DNA of 64,000 nt, taken from Prevotellaceae bacterium KH2P17 (GTDB lineage Bacteria > Bacteroidota > Bacteroidia > Bacteroidales > Bacteroidaceae). A model generated the notes under the pieces. That model was not told the DNA's origin, did not search any database, and was given only the letters and a program-made list of their open reading frames with translations. Shown one piece after another: positions 45,210-52,807 of the stretch (position 1 is its first letter; every line of letters starts with the position of its first letter). The stretch covers positions 1 through 64,000 of the forward strand of contig FZRE01000018.1 in assembly GCA_900199655.1 (NCBI GenBank). Direction: 5' to 3'. The position numbers and the translations under genes are program-made.

Positions 45210-45374
45210 ATGAAAAAGTATGTATGTAATGTGTGCGGCTATGTGTACGACCCCGCGGTCGGCGATCCTGACAACGGCATCGGGCCGGGCACAGCTTTCG
45301 AAGACCTGCCCGACGACTGGACGTGCCCCGTGTGTGGAGTGTCGAAGGACGATTTCAGTGTAGCTGATGACTAA
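45210..45374 (+). CDS. Rubredoxin (54 aa)
   Basis: A 54-residue rubredoxin, too short for many gene callers. Four iron ligands are in place: YVCNVCG (Cys6, Cys9) and WTCPVCG (Cys39, Cys42), with the usual YDP, GIGPGT and F-DLPDDW segments. It carries single electrons and is the classical direct donor of flavo-diiron oxygen reductases, one of which starts 12 nt downstream. The A-rich context aacaacaagcaaatg supports the start. Confidence 0.97.
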   Translation: MKKYVCNVCGYVYDPAVGDPDNGIGPGTAFEDLPDDWTCPVCGVSKDDFSVADD

Positions 45375-45386
45375 AAGGAAGCTGTC

Positions 45387-46574
45387 ATGGCAAAAAAAAT
45401 CACTGACCTCGTATCGTGGGTGGGCAAAGTAGACTGGGAGCTCACTCACTTCCATGGCGACGAATATTCCACCCATCGCGGCTCCAGCTACAATGCCTAC
45501 CTCGTGCAGGATGAGAAGACGGCGCTCATCGACACCGTTTGGCGTCCGTATGACAAGGAGTTCGTAAGCCGCCTCAAGCAGGATGTGGACCTCAAACGGA
45601 TTGATTACATCGTCATGAACCACAATGAGCCCGACCACAGCGGTGCATTGCCCGAGCTGATGCGTGAGATTCCCGACACTCCTATCTATTGTACGAAGAA
45701 AGGGGAGGCCATTATCCGCGGCCATTATCACCGTGACTGGAAGTTCGTGAACGTAAAAACGGGCGACAGACTCAGCCTTGGAAAGTCGACCCTTACCTTC
45801 ATCGAGGCCCCCATGCTGCACTGGCCCGACACCATGTTCACCTATCTCGACACCGGAGCGGTGCTCTTCAGCAACGATGCCTTTGGTCAGCACTTCGCTA
45901 CAGAGACGCTGTACGACGATACGGTGGACCCAAGTGAGCTGATGTACGAGGCAGAGAAGTACTATGCCAACATCCTCAACCTCTACAGTCCCATGGTATC
46001 GCGCAAGATAAACGAGGTGTTGAAGCTCAATCTCCCGCTCAACCTGATTTGCCCCAGCCACGGAGTTATCTGGAAAAACCGCCCTGCCGACATCGTTGAG
46101 CGGTACCTGAAGTGGGCTGACAACTACCAGGAGAACCAGATAACCATTGTCTATGACACGATGTGGCAGTCTACCAGGCTCATGGCAGAGGCCATAGCAG
46201 AGGGCATACGCAATGCTGACGCCGAGGTGAAGGTAAAGATACTGAATGTTGCCCGGGAGGATAAGAACGACATCCTTACCGAAATCTTCCGCTCCAAGGC
46301 CATTCTCGTGGGCAGCCCTACCATCAATTACGGCTTCTCGTACGCCACGGCAGGCATCCTGGAGATGGCACGCGGACTGAAGTTCAAGAACAAGAAAGCG
46401 GCTGCCTTCGGCTCCTTCGGCTGGAGCGGAGACGCTCCCAAGATGATAGCCTCGCGCCTGGAAGAGGCCGGTTTCGAGCTTGTGAGCGACAGCCTCAAGG
46501 AACTTTGGGTGCCCGATGCTGATGCCCGCGGGCGCTGCGTGGCCTATGGAGAGGCTTTTGCCAAAGCAGTTTAG
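45387..46574 (+). CDS. A-type flavo-diiron protein (FprA/ROO family)
   Basis: A 395-residue flavo-diiron protein that reduces O2 to water, and in some members NO to N2O. The N-terminal metallo-beta-lactamase-like domain has all iron ligands visible: H79-x-E81-x-D83-H84 in NHNEPDHSG, a His in PMLHWPDTMF, Asp in SNDAFGQHF and His in CPSHGVIW. The C-terminal flavodoxin domain (from about residue 255: ITIVYDTMWQSTRLMAEAIA) binds FMN. Class A: no rubredoxin fusion, matched by the separate rubredoxin gene next door. Oxygen versus NO preference cannot be told from these motifs. Confidence 0.97.
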   Translation: MAKKITDLVSWVGKVDWELTHFHGDEYSTHRGSSYNAYLVQDEKTALIDTVWRPYDKEFVSRLKQDVDLKRIDYIVMNHNEPDHSGALPELMREIPDTPIYCTKKGEAIIRGHYHRDWKFVNVKTGDRLSLGKSTLTFIEAPMLHWPDTMFTYLDTGAVLFSNDAFGQHFATETLYDDTVDPSELMYEAEKYYANILNLYSPMVSRKINEVLKLNLPLNLICPSHGVIWKNRPADIVERYLKWADNYQENQITIVYDTMWQSTRLMAEAIAEGIRNADAEVKVKILNVAREDKNDILTEIFRSKAILVGSPTINYGFSYATAGILEMARGLKFKNKKAAAFGSFGWSGDAPKMIASRLEEAGFELVSDSLKELWVPDADARGRCVAYGEAFAKAV

Positions 46575-46575
46575 G

Positions 46576-46617
46576 ATGTCCGGGCTCCCTGATAAGGGGA
46601 GTCCGGATTTTTTTTTG
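46576..46617 (+). terminator. Terminator of the flavo-diiron operon
   Basis: atgtccgggctccct (46576-46590) pairs with aggggagtccggat (46595-46608) with G-U pairs, followed by nine T. Confidence 0.88.
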
Positions 46618-46695
46618 CTTCTTGATAGGCCATAGGAGCCAAGGTCCGTCGTGGTAACGGCGGCCTGCGGAAGAACGGGGCGGCCGGGCGGAGAG

Positions 46696-48003
46696 TCAGG
46701 TATCGCGGGCTGCGGATCCTGTTCCGGCCGTACCGGAGGCAGCCGCGGGCGGCGCCGGTCGGTTCCATGTGAGCAGCGTCTGCTGGCCTTTGAGGCTGCG
46801 TATATGGGTGCAGTCCTGCATCATCTCCAGCACTCCGCGGAACCGTCCGTGGGCATCGCGCACGGCGATGTAGTCAATGTGGATGAATAGCCCGGGCTTA
46901 TTAATCCAGAACTCGGCCTTATCCTGTTCGCCGTTTCTAAACTTTTGGATGATTTCCTGCACCACCTGCACGCTCTTTCGGGGGTGGCAGTTCACCACTT
47001 GGCGGCCTATCACGTTCCTGGAGCGTGGGAAGATGCGGTGCTGAGTATCGGAGTAGAACCTTACCAGTTCGTTTTCGTCAACGAAAGAAATATCGACCGG
47101 CAAGTGCCGGTATATCAAATTGATTTGTTCCAGGGTAAGTTTGCCGGTGCTGACGTCGAGCTCTTGCTGCGGCCCTGCGCCGTAACCGTGCCTCTGCAGC
47201 ACCGCCCGGAGGTCGCGCACCAGCTCATCGGGGCCGGCCGACGGCTTTCCCGCCTCTTCGGCAGCGGCCTCCGGGGCTTCCGCATCTACGAAGAAGCCTA
47301 TTTCGCGGTCGCCTTCCTTCATGCTTTCAAACTCCTCTGGCGATATCAGTGCTGCGGAAGTGGGATAGAGTACGTTCTCTTCCTTCTCCATCAGGTTGCG
47401 CAGATGCTTGATGAGTACATGCTGCCTGGCTATGAACTCGTCGTCATTGCCTGCCTCGAGGAGCTGCAGGCTCTCCTTTAGCTCATTGCGTACGATGTTG
47501 TCAAGGTTCCACATCGCGGCCGTGGGGCGCTCGAACCCCTTCCGTTCCAATACGGGGTAGAGCTGGTTCTGCTTCCGTACAAGGTGTACGGGATAGCGCT
47601 TCAACTCGTCGTACAGCCCGAACCACTGGTTCCGGATAACAGGATACTGCACCAAATCCTCTATCATCAGGAGCAGCCTGTGCATGCGTTCGTTCTCCCG
47701 ATAGTAGCACATGAGGGGGTGGGCCACGGGCAACTGCGGGCGGGTGTAGTCCAGGAAGCCGTCGAGCAGCTGCATTACGGTACGCATGTTTACGCGTCCG
47801 CGCTCGCCGGCACCGCCGCTCTTGACGCTCTGCTCCAAGCAGGCAACGTGGTAGGGATAGGCTTTCGCCACCCTTGCAGCTACCTGCGCCCGGGCCTCCG
47901 GGAGGCTTATGAGGCCTGCCTCATAACGTTCGGCAAGGTCGAGGATAATCTCCAGTTTCTCCACCTCTGCGGAGGGGAGGAAGTCTTTCATCTTATTTGG
48001 CAT
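46696..48003 (-). CDS. DUF438 / hemerythrin-like / PAS sensor protein
   Basis: A 435-residue cytoplasmic protein. Residues about 1-80 match DUF438 (LEIILDLAERYEAGLISLPE). A hemerythrin-like helical region follows, with His/Glu motifs YPVHLVRKQNQLYPVLERKG and HLRNLMEKEENVLYPTSAAL. A PAS domain occupies about 300-420 (DISFVDENELVRFYSDTQHR, FPRSRNVIGRQVVNCHPRKS). The family is common in anaerobes and may bind diiron or heme, so a role in sensing or buffering O2 or NO is plausible but not shown. It starts 21 nt after the NDH-2 stop and converges on the flavo-diiron operon. Confidence 0.87.
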   Translation of the reverse strand: MPNKMKDFLPSAEVEKLEIILDLAERYEAGLISLPEARAQVAARVAKAYPYHVACLEQSVKSGGAGERGRVNMRTVMQLLDGFLDYTRPQLPVAHPLMCYYRENERMHRLLLMIEDLVQYPVIRNQWFGLYDELKRYPVHLVRKQNQLYPVLERKGFERPTAAMWNLDNIVRNELKESLQLLEAGNDDEFIARQHVLIKHLRNLMEKEENVLYPTSAALISPEEFESMKEGDREIGFFVDAEAPEAAAEEAGKPSAGPDELVRDLRAVLQRHGYGAGPQQELDVSTGKLTLEQINLIYRHLPVDISFVDENELVRFYSDTQHRIFPRSRNVIGRQVVNCHPRKSVQVVQEIIQKFRNGEQDKAEFWINKPGLFIHIDYIAVRDAHGRFRGVLEMMQDCTHIRSLKGQQTLLTWNRPAPPAAASGTAGTGSAARDT

Positions 48004-48024
48004 GGCGGTTGGGTTGTTTGAGGA

Positions 48025-49299
48025 TTAATCTCTGTTCAGGATGAGGCGCAGACTCTGCCGGTAGTTGAAGTAGTTCCACATCCAGTTGAGCAGCACCACC
48101 GTCTTGTTGCGTACGCCGAGGATGCTGCGCAGGTGGACGACGAGCCACAGCAGCCACGCCGGAGTTCCGCCGAAGCGGAGCCGACCAATCTCTGCCACGG
48201 CTTTCTTGCGGCCGATGGTGGCCATGGTACCCAGGTCGCGGTAGCTGAAAGGCTTGAGTGGGCGGTCTCGTTGCAGCGCCTTGAGGTTGGCGGCCAGCGT
48301 GCGCGCCTGCTGTATAGCTACCTGCGCAAGCTGCGGATGGCCCTCGGGATAGGCCTCGTCGCCCTGCACCAAGGCCTGGTCGCCTATGGCATAAACGTCT
48401 GTCAGGCCCTTTACGCGGTTATAGCGGTCGGTCAGCAGGCGGCCGGCCCGGCCCACGCTGGCCGCCGGAATGCCATCCGGCACGGTGGCCCTTACGCCGC
48501 TCACCCACACCACCAGGCGACTCTCGAGGCGCCGGCCGTCGGCTAACAGCACCTCGTTGTTATGACATCCTGTCACCATAGCATTCTGCATCACCCTCAC
48601 GCCGAGGCGTGTGAGGTCGCGTTCGGTTCTTGCCGACGATTCTGCCGAGAAGCTCTGCAGCAGTCGCTGGCCTGCATTGAGCAGATAGATGTTCATCTTC
48701 GCCGCATCCAAGTCGGGATAGTCGCGTGGCACCACGGTTCTTTTCATCTCGGCCAGAGCCCCCGCTATCTCCACTCCTGATGGTCCTCCGCCCACGATGA
48801 CGATGTTGAGCAGCTGGCTGCGCACGGCCTCGTCGTCCTCCGTCTCGGCCAGTTCGAGGTTGTGCAGTATCGTGTTGCGCAGGCTCATGGCCTCGGCCAC
48901 GGTCTTCATGGGCAGCGTGTTGGCCTGCAGCCCGTCGTTGCCAAAGTAGTTGGTGGTGGTTCCTGCGGCCAGCACAAGGTAGTCGTAGCGGATGGCTCCT
49001 ATCGAGGTAAGGAGCTCTTTACGTTCTGCGTCAACCCCGTTTACCTGCGCCATGCGGAAGTAGAAGTTCTTCTCGTCCTGAAACAGGCGGCGGAAGGGGA
49101 AGGCGATGCTGCTGGGTTCCAGCCCCGCCGATGCCACCTGGTAGATGAGCGGGGGAAATTGATGGTAGTTGTTCTTGTCTATCAGCACTACCTGGCAGTT
49201 GGAGCCGCGGAGCCGGAAGGCCAGTTCCAGACCGGCGAACCCGCCACCTACGATGACCACTCTCCTGAGATTGCCGTGAGCGATGTTTGCTTTTATCAT
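48025..49299 (-). CDS. ndh: Type II NADH:quinone oxidoreductase (NDH-2)
   Basis: A 424-residue FAD enzyme with two dinucleotide folds: RVVIVGGGFAGLELAFRL at the N-terminus and NIVIVGGGPSGVEIAGALAE in the middle, plus VYAIGDQALV near the FAD ribityl. The C-terminal amphipathic/hydrophobic region (PAWLLWLVVHLRSILGVRNK) would attach it to the membrane. It moves electrons from NADH to quinone without proton pumping. Start taken at MIKANIAHGNLRR; the longer frame would add 33 residues that do not fit the family. Likely co-transcribed with the DUF438/PAS gene. Confidence 0.93.
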   Translation of the reverse strand: MIKANIAHGNLRRVVIVGGGFAGLELAFRLRGSNCQVVLIDKNNYHQFPPLIYQVASAGLEPSSIAFPFRRLFQDEKNFYFRMAQVNGVDAERKELLTSIGAIRYDYLVLAAGTTTNYFGNDGLQANTLPMKTVAEAMSLRNTILHNLELAETEDDEAVRSQLLNIVIVGGGPSGVEIAGALAEMKRTVVPRDYPDLDAAKMNIYLLNAGQRLLQSFSAESSARTERDLTRLGVRVMQNAMVTGCHNNEVLLADGRRLESRLVVWVSGVRATVPDGIPAASVGRAGRLLTDRYNRVKGLTDVYAIGDQALVQGDEAYPEGHPQLAQVAIQQARTLAANLKALQRDRPLKPFSYRDLGTMATIGRKKAVAEIGRLRFGGTPAWLLWLVVHLRSILGVRNKTVVLLNWMWNYFNYRQSLRLILNRD

Positions 49300-49521
49300 A
49301 TCCGTGAATGTTTGCAGGGCGTCCGGAGCCCCTATATTATATAAGGTGGAAACAGCAATAACCATACCATCCACCTGCCGGCAGCCCGCCGGTATCATTT
49401 GTTAGGGGCCGCGCTGCCAGCCTGTCAGCCGCCCGGCGGCGGCAGGGAGCCGGAAAGAAATGTAGGGATTCCCCCCTTCAGGAATAGGAAAAACTCCCCT
49501 GCCGCTATACTCCGGATTGCT

Positions 49522-49529
49522 TACCTTTG
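49522..49529 (+). promoter_or_regulatory. Candidate -7 box of barrel gene
   Basis: TACCTTTG, 24 nt before the ATG at 49554. The -33 element is unclear. Confidence 0.5.
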
Positions 49530-49553
49530 CCCCAGAAACCAAAACGCAGAGGT

Positions 49554-50231
49554 ATGAAGAAGTTTATGTTATCGGCTTTGGCGGCCCTGATGGTCGCACT
49601 GCCTGCGGCCGCCCAATACTATCCCGACGGCCGACCCATTCCGCCGCGCCACCGTGCGGCCTACTATGCGGCGCCCTACAACAACACGTACTACGGTTTC
49701 AGGCTCGGACTGGGCGTGGCGACGGTTAATTCCGACTCGCCCGTACTCGATGCCAACAAGGCCAAGACGGGCCTCAACGCGGGCTTCGTGGTAGGAACCC
49801 AGCTCACGAGACAGGCTCCCCTCTTCTTTGAAACGGGCATCTACTACACCGAGAAGGGCGGAAAAAGCAACTACCAGGGCAACAAGTTCACCTACGGACT
49901 TAACTACGTGGAGCTTCCACTGCTGCTTAAATACAAGTATTATGCCGACCGCGACTTCAGTATAGAGCCCTTTGCAGGCGGCTATCTGAGCTGTGGAGTG
50001 GGCGGAAAGATAAAAGACTTCGGCAATAGAAAGGCTTACGGCAGCTTCAGCGACGACTACGACGAGAACTTCAAGCGCTTTGACGGCGGACTGAAAGTAG
50101 GCTGCGGGCTCGGGTTCCAGATGCTCTATCTCGAAGCCAGCTACGACATCGGACTGGCCAACGTGGGCAACGACGAGTTCGACGATACCCATACAGGATG
50201 TTTCAATCTCACTTTCGGAGTTAATTTTTAA
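49554..50231 (+). CDS. Outer-membrane beta-barrel protein (PorT-like fold)
   Basis: A 225-residue exported protein with signal MKKFMLSALAALMVALPAAA then QYYPDGRP. Strand patterns (YGFRLGLGVATVN, TGLNAGFVVGTQL, PLFFETGIYYTEKGG, LNYVELPLLLKYKYY) and a C-terminal FNLTFGVNF ending in Phe are typical of Bacteroidetes 'outer membrane beta-barrel / porin family' proteins. The repeated Tyr/Pro stretch after the signal is surface or periplasmic. The function is unknown; it is monocistronic with repeats downstream. Confidence 0.85.
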   Translation: MKKFMLSALAALMVALPAAAQYYPDGRPIPPRHRAAYYAAPYNNTYYGFRLGLGVATVNSDSPVLDANKAKTGLNAGFVVGTQLTRQAPLFFETGIYYTEKGGKSNYQGNKFTYGLNYVELPLLLKYKYYADRDFSIEPFAGGYLSCGVGGKIKDFGNRKAYGSFSDDYDENFKRFDGGLKVGCGLGFQMLYLEASYDIGLANVGNDEFDDTHTGCFNLTFGVNF

Positions 50232-50344
50232 TACTCCTTGTTTCATATAATAATGCTTGAGGATGCGGATCTGCGAAGAACCGTGTCCTTTTTTCTTGTC
50301 CCGCAGCCTCCCGCTTGCCGCTCGGCGCATTGGCGGAGTTATGG

Positions 50345-50403
50345 TTCAAGGGGCTTGAAGGGTATGTTCAAGCGCCTTGAAGATGCCCTTCAGGGCCCTT
50401 GAA
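50345..50403. repeat. Triplet palindrome array C4 (22-bp step)
   Basis: Units start at 50345, 50367 and 50389. It opens a 1.58-kb gene-free gap (50232-51809) that contains two composite elements, array C5 and a terminator-like hairpin. Confidence 0.93.
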
Positions 50404-50564
50404 AGCCACCTTTTACCGCCACGCCCGTAACTTGCTGATTGGCAACGGCTTGCAGGCATAGGCACGGGAATGTGATTCCTGTGCTGTCATGCCTTCCTCC
50501 GGTTCCCCTTGCCAAGGGGAGGAAAAGCGGTTACAAGTCTCCTGCTGGATGGTTGTTTATTTTT

Positions 50565-50790
50565 AAAGACAGAGTAACAGAGTATCTTTTTAGCTGCTGC
50601 AGGCTTGCTGGCTTGTAGAAACTGGTAAGAAACAGTTTGCAGAAAGGGTAACTGGTATCCTCCCCTTGGAAAGGGGAGGCGGAGGAGGGGATGATGTGAT
50701 GGCAGATTAACTATGGCGTATCAGCAGGATAACCGTTTCTTGCTGCGGGTATCATCCCCTCCTAACCTCCCCTTTCCAAGGGGAGGAACC
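50565..50790 (+). repeat. Composite repeat (one B unit, arm pair 95 bp apart)
   Basis: An 'aaagacagagtaac' unit starts at 50565, exactly 220 bp (10 x 22) after array C4. The CGGAGG-type arm begins at 50656 and the TTAGG-type arm at 50751. Confidence 0.9.
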
Positions 50791-50828
50791 GCTGTTGCAG
50801 CTCTCCTGCTGGCTTGCTGCTTATTTTT

Positions 50829-51415
50829 AAAGACAGAGTAACAGAGTAATTTTTCTGCTGCTGGGAGGTTGACTGTAGGGAGCGATAAATAAGGAACAAT
50901 GAGCGAAAAGGGTAACTGGTATCCTCCCCTTGGAAAGGGGAGGCGGAGGAGGGGATGACCATATAGCAGGTTGTTGATAGTCCGCAGGCAGGCTGTTGGT
51001 AGTCAGTAGGCAGGCTGTTGGTAATCTTTGGGTGCAATCATCCCCTCCTAACCTCCCCTTTCCAAGGGGAGGATACCGGTTTGTCTTGTGGATATTATCA
51101 ACCGTTTCTTCGTCTTTTATCCGCCCATTCACTACCTCACACAGCAAGAAAACTACTCCGTTACGCTTTCTTTAACCCCCAACAGCAACGCAGCAGCAAG
51201 CAATCAGCAGCGAAAAAATTACTCTGTTACTCTGTCTTTAAACCGCAGCAACAAAGCAGTAGGAAACTGTCAGCAGCTAAAAGAATACTCTGTTACTCTG
51301 TCTTTAACCCGCAACAGCAAATGCACAGCAAGCAATCAGCAGCAGAAAAACTACTCTGTTACTCTGTCTTTTAACCCCATCAGCAGCGAAAAAACCATTC
51401 AGTTACTCTGTCTTC
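50829..51415 (+). repeat. Longest, most complete composite repeat element
   Basis: A forward unit at 50829 (264 bp, or 12 x 22, after the previous one) is followed by a left flank, a CGGAGG-type arm at 50920, a spacer of three 22-bp units (ggttgttgat at 50969, ggctgttggt at 50991 and 51013), a TTAGG-type arm at 51037, a right flank, and inverted units whose gtcttt cores lie at about 51168, 51234, 51300, 51366 and 51410 (steps 66, 66, 66, 44). The whole is an imperfect nested inverted repeat. Confidence 0.92.
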
Positions 51416-51576
51416 AATCATCAGGCGCCAATCAGCGGGTGACCAGCTGCAGCGGTTCCTCGCCTTGGAAAGGGGAGGTCAGGTAGGGAAGATGAACCCG
51501 CAACTGCACCTTTCAAGCGCCAATAGCTAAACGGCAGAAAATCAGCTGGTTACGAATGAGGGTGAAAAAGATGCCT

Positions 51577-51635
51577 TTCAAGGCTCTTGAAAGGCATGTT
51601 CAAGCCCCTTGAACGTATCGTTCAGGGAGCTTGAA
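51577..51635. repeat. Triplet palindrome array C5 (22-bp step)
   Basis: Units start at 51577, 51599 and 51621. Measured on the reverse strand it is 176 bp (8 x 22) from the last inverted unit of the preceding element. Confidence 0.9.
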
Positions 51636-51719
51636 GGATAGCTCCGGGCGCGGAGGTGCATTGTATCAGCATCGCTGGTTGCACCAAACCGCGGCTCTGT
51701 TGTTCCGTTGTAAAAACAC

Positions 51720-51777
51720 AAAGACACAACAGCAGCGCCGTTCAAGCAACTTGAATTTGCGCTGTTACTGTGTCTTC
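51720..51777 (-). terminator. Compact repeat hairpin downstream of the ECF-S gene
   Basis: aaagacacaacagcagcg (51720-51737) opposes gcgctgttactgtgtctt around a single ttcaagcaacttgaa palindrome (51741). On the minus strand a T-rich stretch follows, so it may end the TonB-receptor operon. Confidence 0.55.
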
Positions 51778-51809
51778 GGAATATCAATACGCAGCCTGCG
51801 ACCGGCCCG

Positions 51810-52322
51810 TTACTGCTTCAGGGCGCGGTTGAGCAGCAGCCAGCAGCCGGCAACCTGCAGCAACATGCCGGGCAAACCGAGGCGGATGTCCTGCATGGCG
51901 GCCTGCAGACTGCCCGTTAGAGCCCACTCGCCGAGGCCTCCCAACAGCTGGTAAGCTGCCACGACGCCTGCCAGTATGAGGAGCGAAGCCTTGTGGTAAC
52001 GGGCTGCGGCATAGCCGGCAACGAGCGCCAGAACGACCGATTTGAGCATGATAGCCGGCAGTACGGCCACTGCGGGCATGCCGAAGAGGGCCGAGTTAAC
52101 CAGTGGCGAGAGCACTGCCGTGAGCAATCCTACCTTCCATCCGAACTTGTACGCACCCAGAAGGGTGAAGAAGTAGATGGGCAGGAATATCATTCCGCCC
52201 TGCGGGAGCAGGTGGAACAGCTGGGGTAACAGGATGTTTCCGGCCACGAAAGCGGTGGCCCAGAGGTACGTCTTCTGTTCAGTGAAGCTGAGACTGTAGA
52301 GCTTAATCGTTGTTTCCATCAT
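51810..52322 (-). CDS. ECF-type transporter S component (substrate unknown)
   Basis: A 170-residue integral membrane protein with about six hydrophobic segments, including TYLWATAFVAGNILLPQLFH, MIFLPIYFFTLLGAYKFGW and MLLQVAGCWLLLNRALKQ. Size and the N-terminal 'N..LPqlfHl.p.gG..flPIyff.llga...G...G' layout match substrate-binding S components of energy-coupling-factor vitamin transporters, which use shared EcfAT units encoded elsewhere. It is the last gene of an operon with an outer-membrane receptor and a DUF1893 protein, so receptor and S component may handle the same compound. No riboswitch names the ligand. Confidence 0.8.
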   Translation of the reverse strand: MMETTIKLYSLSFTEQKTYLWATAFVAGNILLPQLFHLLPQGGMIFLPIYFFTLLGAYKFGWKVGLLTAVLSPLVNSALFGMPAVAVLPAIMLKSVVLALVAGYAAARYHKASLLILAGVVAAYQLLGGLGEWALTGSLQAAMQDIRLGLPGMLLQVAGCWLLLNRALKQ

Positions 52323-52339
52323 CTTTTGTTGTTATCGGG

Positions 52340-52762
52340 TTATTTCTTTTTCATCTCTTCAAAGTGCCGGCGCAGCAGCCGCACCACTTCTTCGGCGCTC
52401 TTGGCCGGTTCCACTATCTTCTCCAGAGGGCAGCGGTCGTCGCCCTGGGGTATCACGATGCGGTCCACCAGCAGGCTGTACGTGTAGCCGATGCCGGCCT
52501 TCTGGAGCAGCGGAAGTGCCAGTCGGCTTATCACTTCGGCGTAAACCTCGGTCACGCCGCCTACTACCAGCAGGCCTGCTGCAGCCTTGCCTATCACCTT
52601 GTCGGCCACGGCGGCGCCCTTGAGCGTGTCGGGTTCGTGGTCGAGCAGGTCTTCCAGGTCTCTCAATCCTTTCTTGTAAAAGGTGCGCACGTTGCCGGCG
52701 CGGTCCTGTAAAACGAGCGAGCAGTTCTCAGCTCGCAGCTGTCTGATGATTTGGGTGTTCAT
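52340..52762 (-). CDS. DUF1893 protein
   Basis: A 140-residue protein matching DUF1893 (ENCSLVLQDRAGNVRTFYKK, then DKVIGKAAAGLLVVGGVTEV and EVISRLALPLLQKAGIGYTY). The family has a deaminase-like alpha/beta fold; no reaction is established to my knowledge. The VIGKAAA motif corresponds to the region of the deaminase active site, but I see no full zinc-binding set, so catalysis is doubtful. It lies between the TonB-dependent receptor (45 nt upstream) and the S component (17 nt downstream), which suggests that it acts on, or responds to, the imported compound. Confidence 0.85.
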   Translation of the reverse strand: MNTQIIRQLRAENCSLVLQDRAGNVRTFYKKGLRDLEDLLDHEPDTLKGAAVADKVIGKAAAGLLVVGGVTEVYAEVISRLALPLLQKAGIGYTYSLLVDRIVIPQGDDRCPLEKIVEPAKSAEEVVRLLRRHFEEMKKK

Positions 52763-52807
52763 AATTGTTGTTTCTCTTTGTCGTGATGGGCGCGGCGGTT
52801 GGTGCCG

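Noticed and set aside
51150..51415. Possible CRISPR array, because of evenly spaced direct repeats.
   Set aside because: Units are about 20-25 bp and the intervening sequences are themselves repeated across the window; no cas gene is present.
51018..51486. Small reading frames in the repeats (also near 13155, 21231, 21638, 55179 and 55559) with similar translations such as LLCYSVFKPQQQ.
   Set aside because: They are translations of the 22/44/66-bp repeat units, occur in several frames and both strands, and cross hairpin arms. 44-bp steps do not keep frame.
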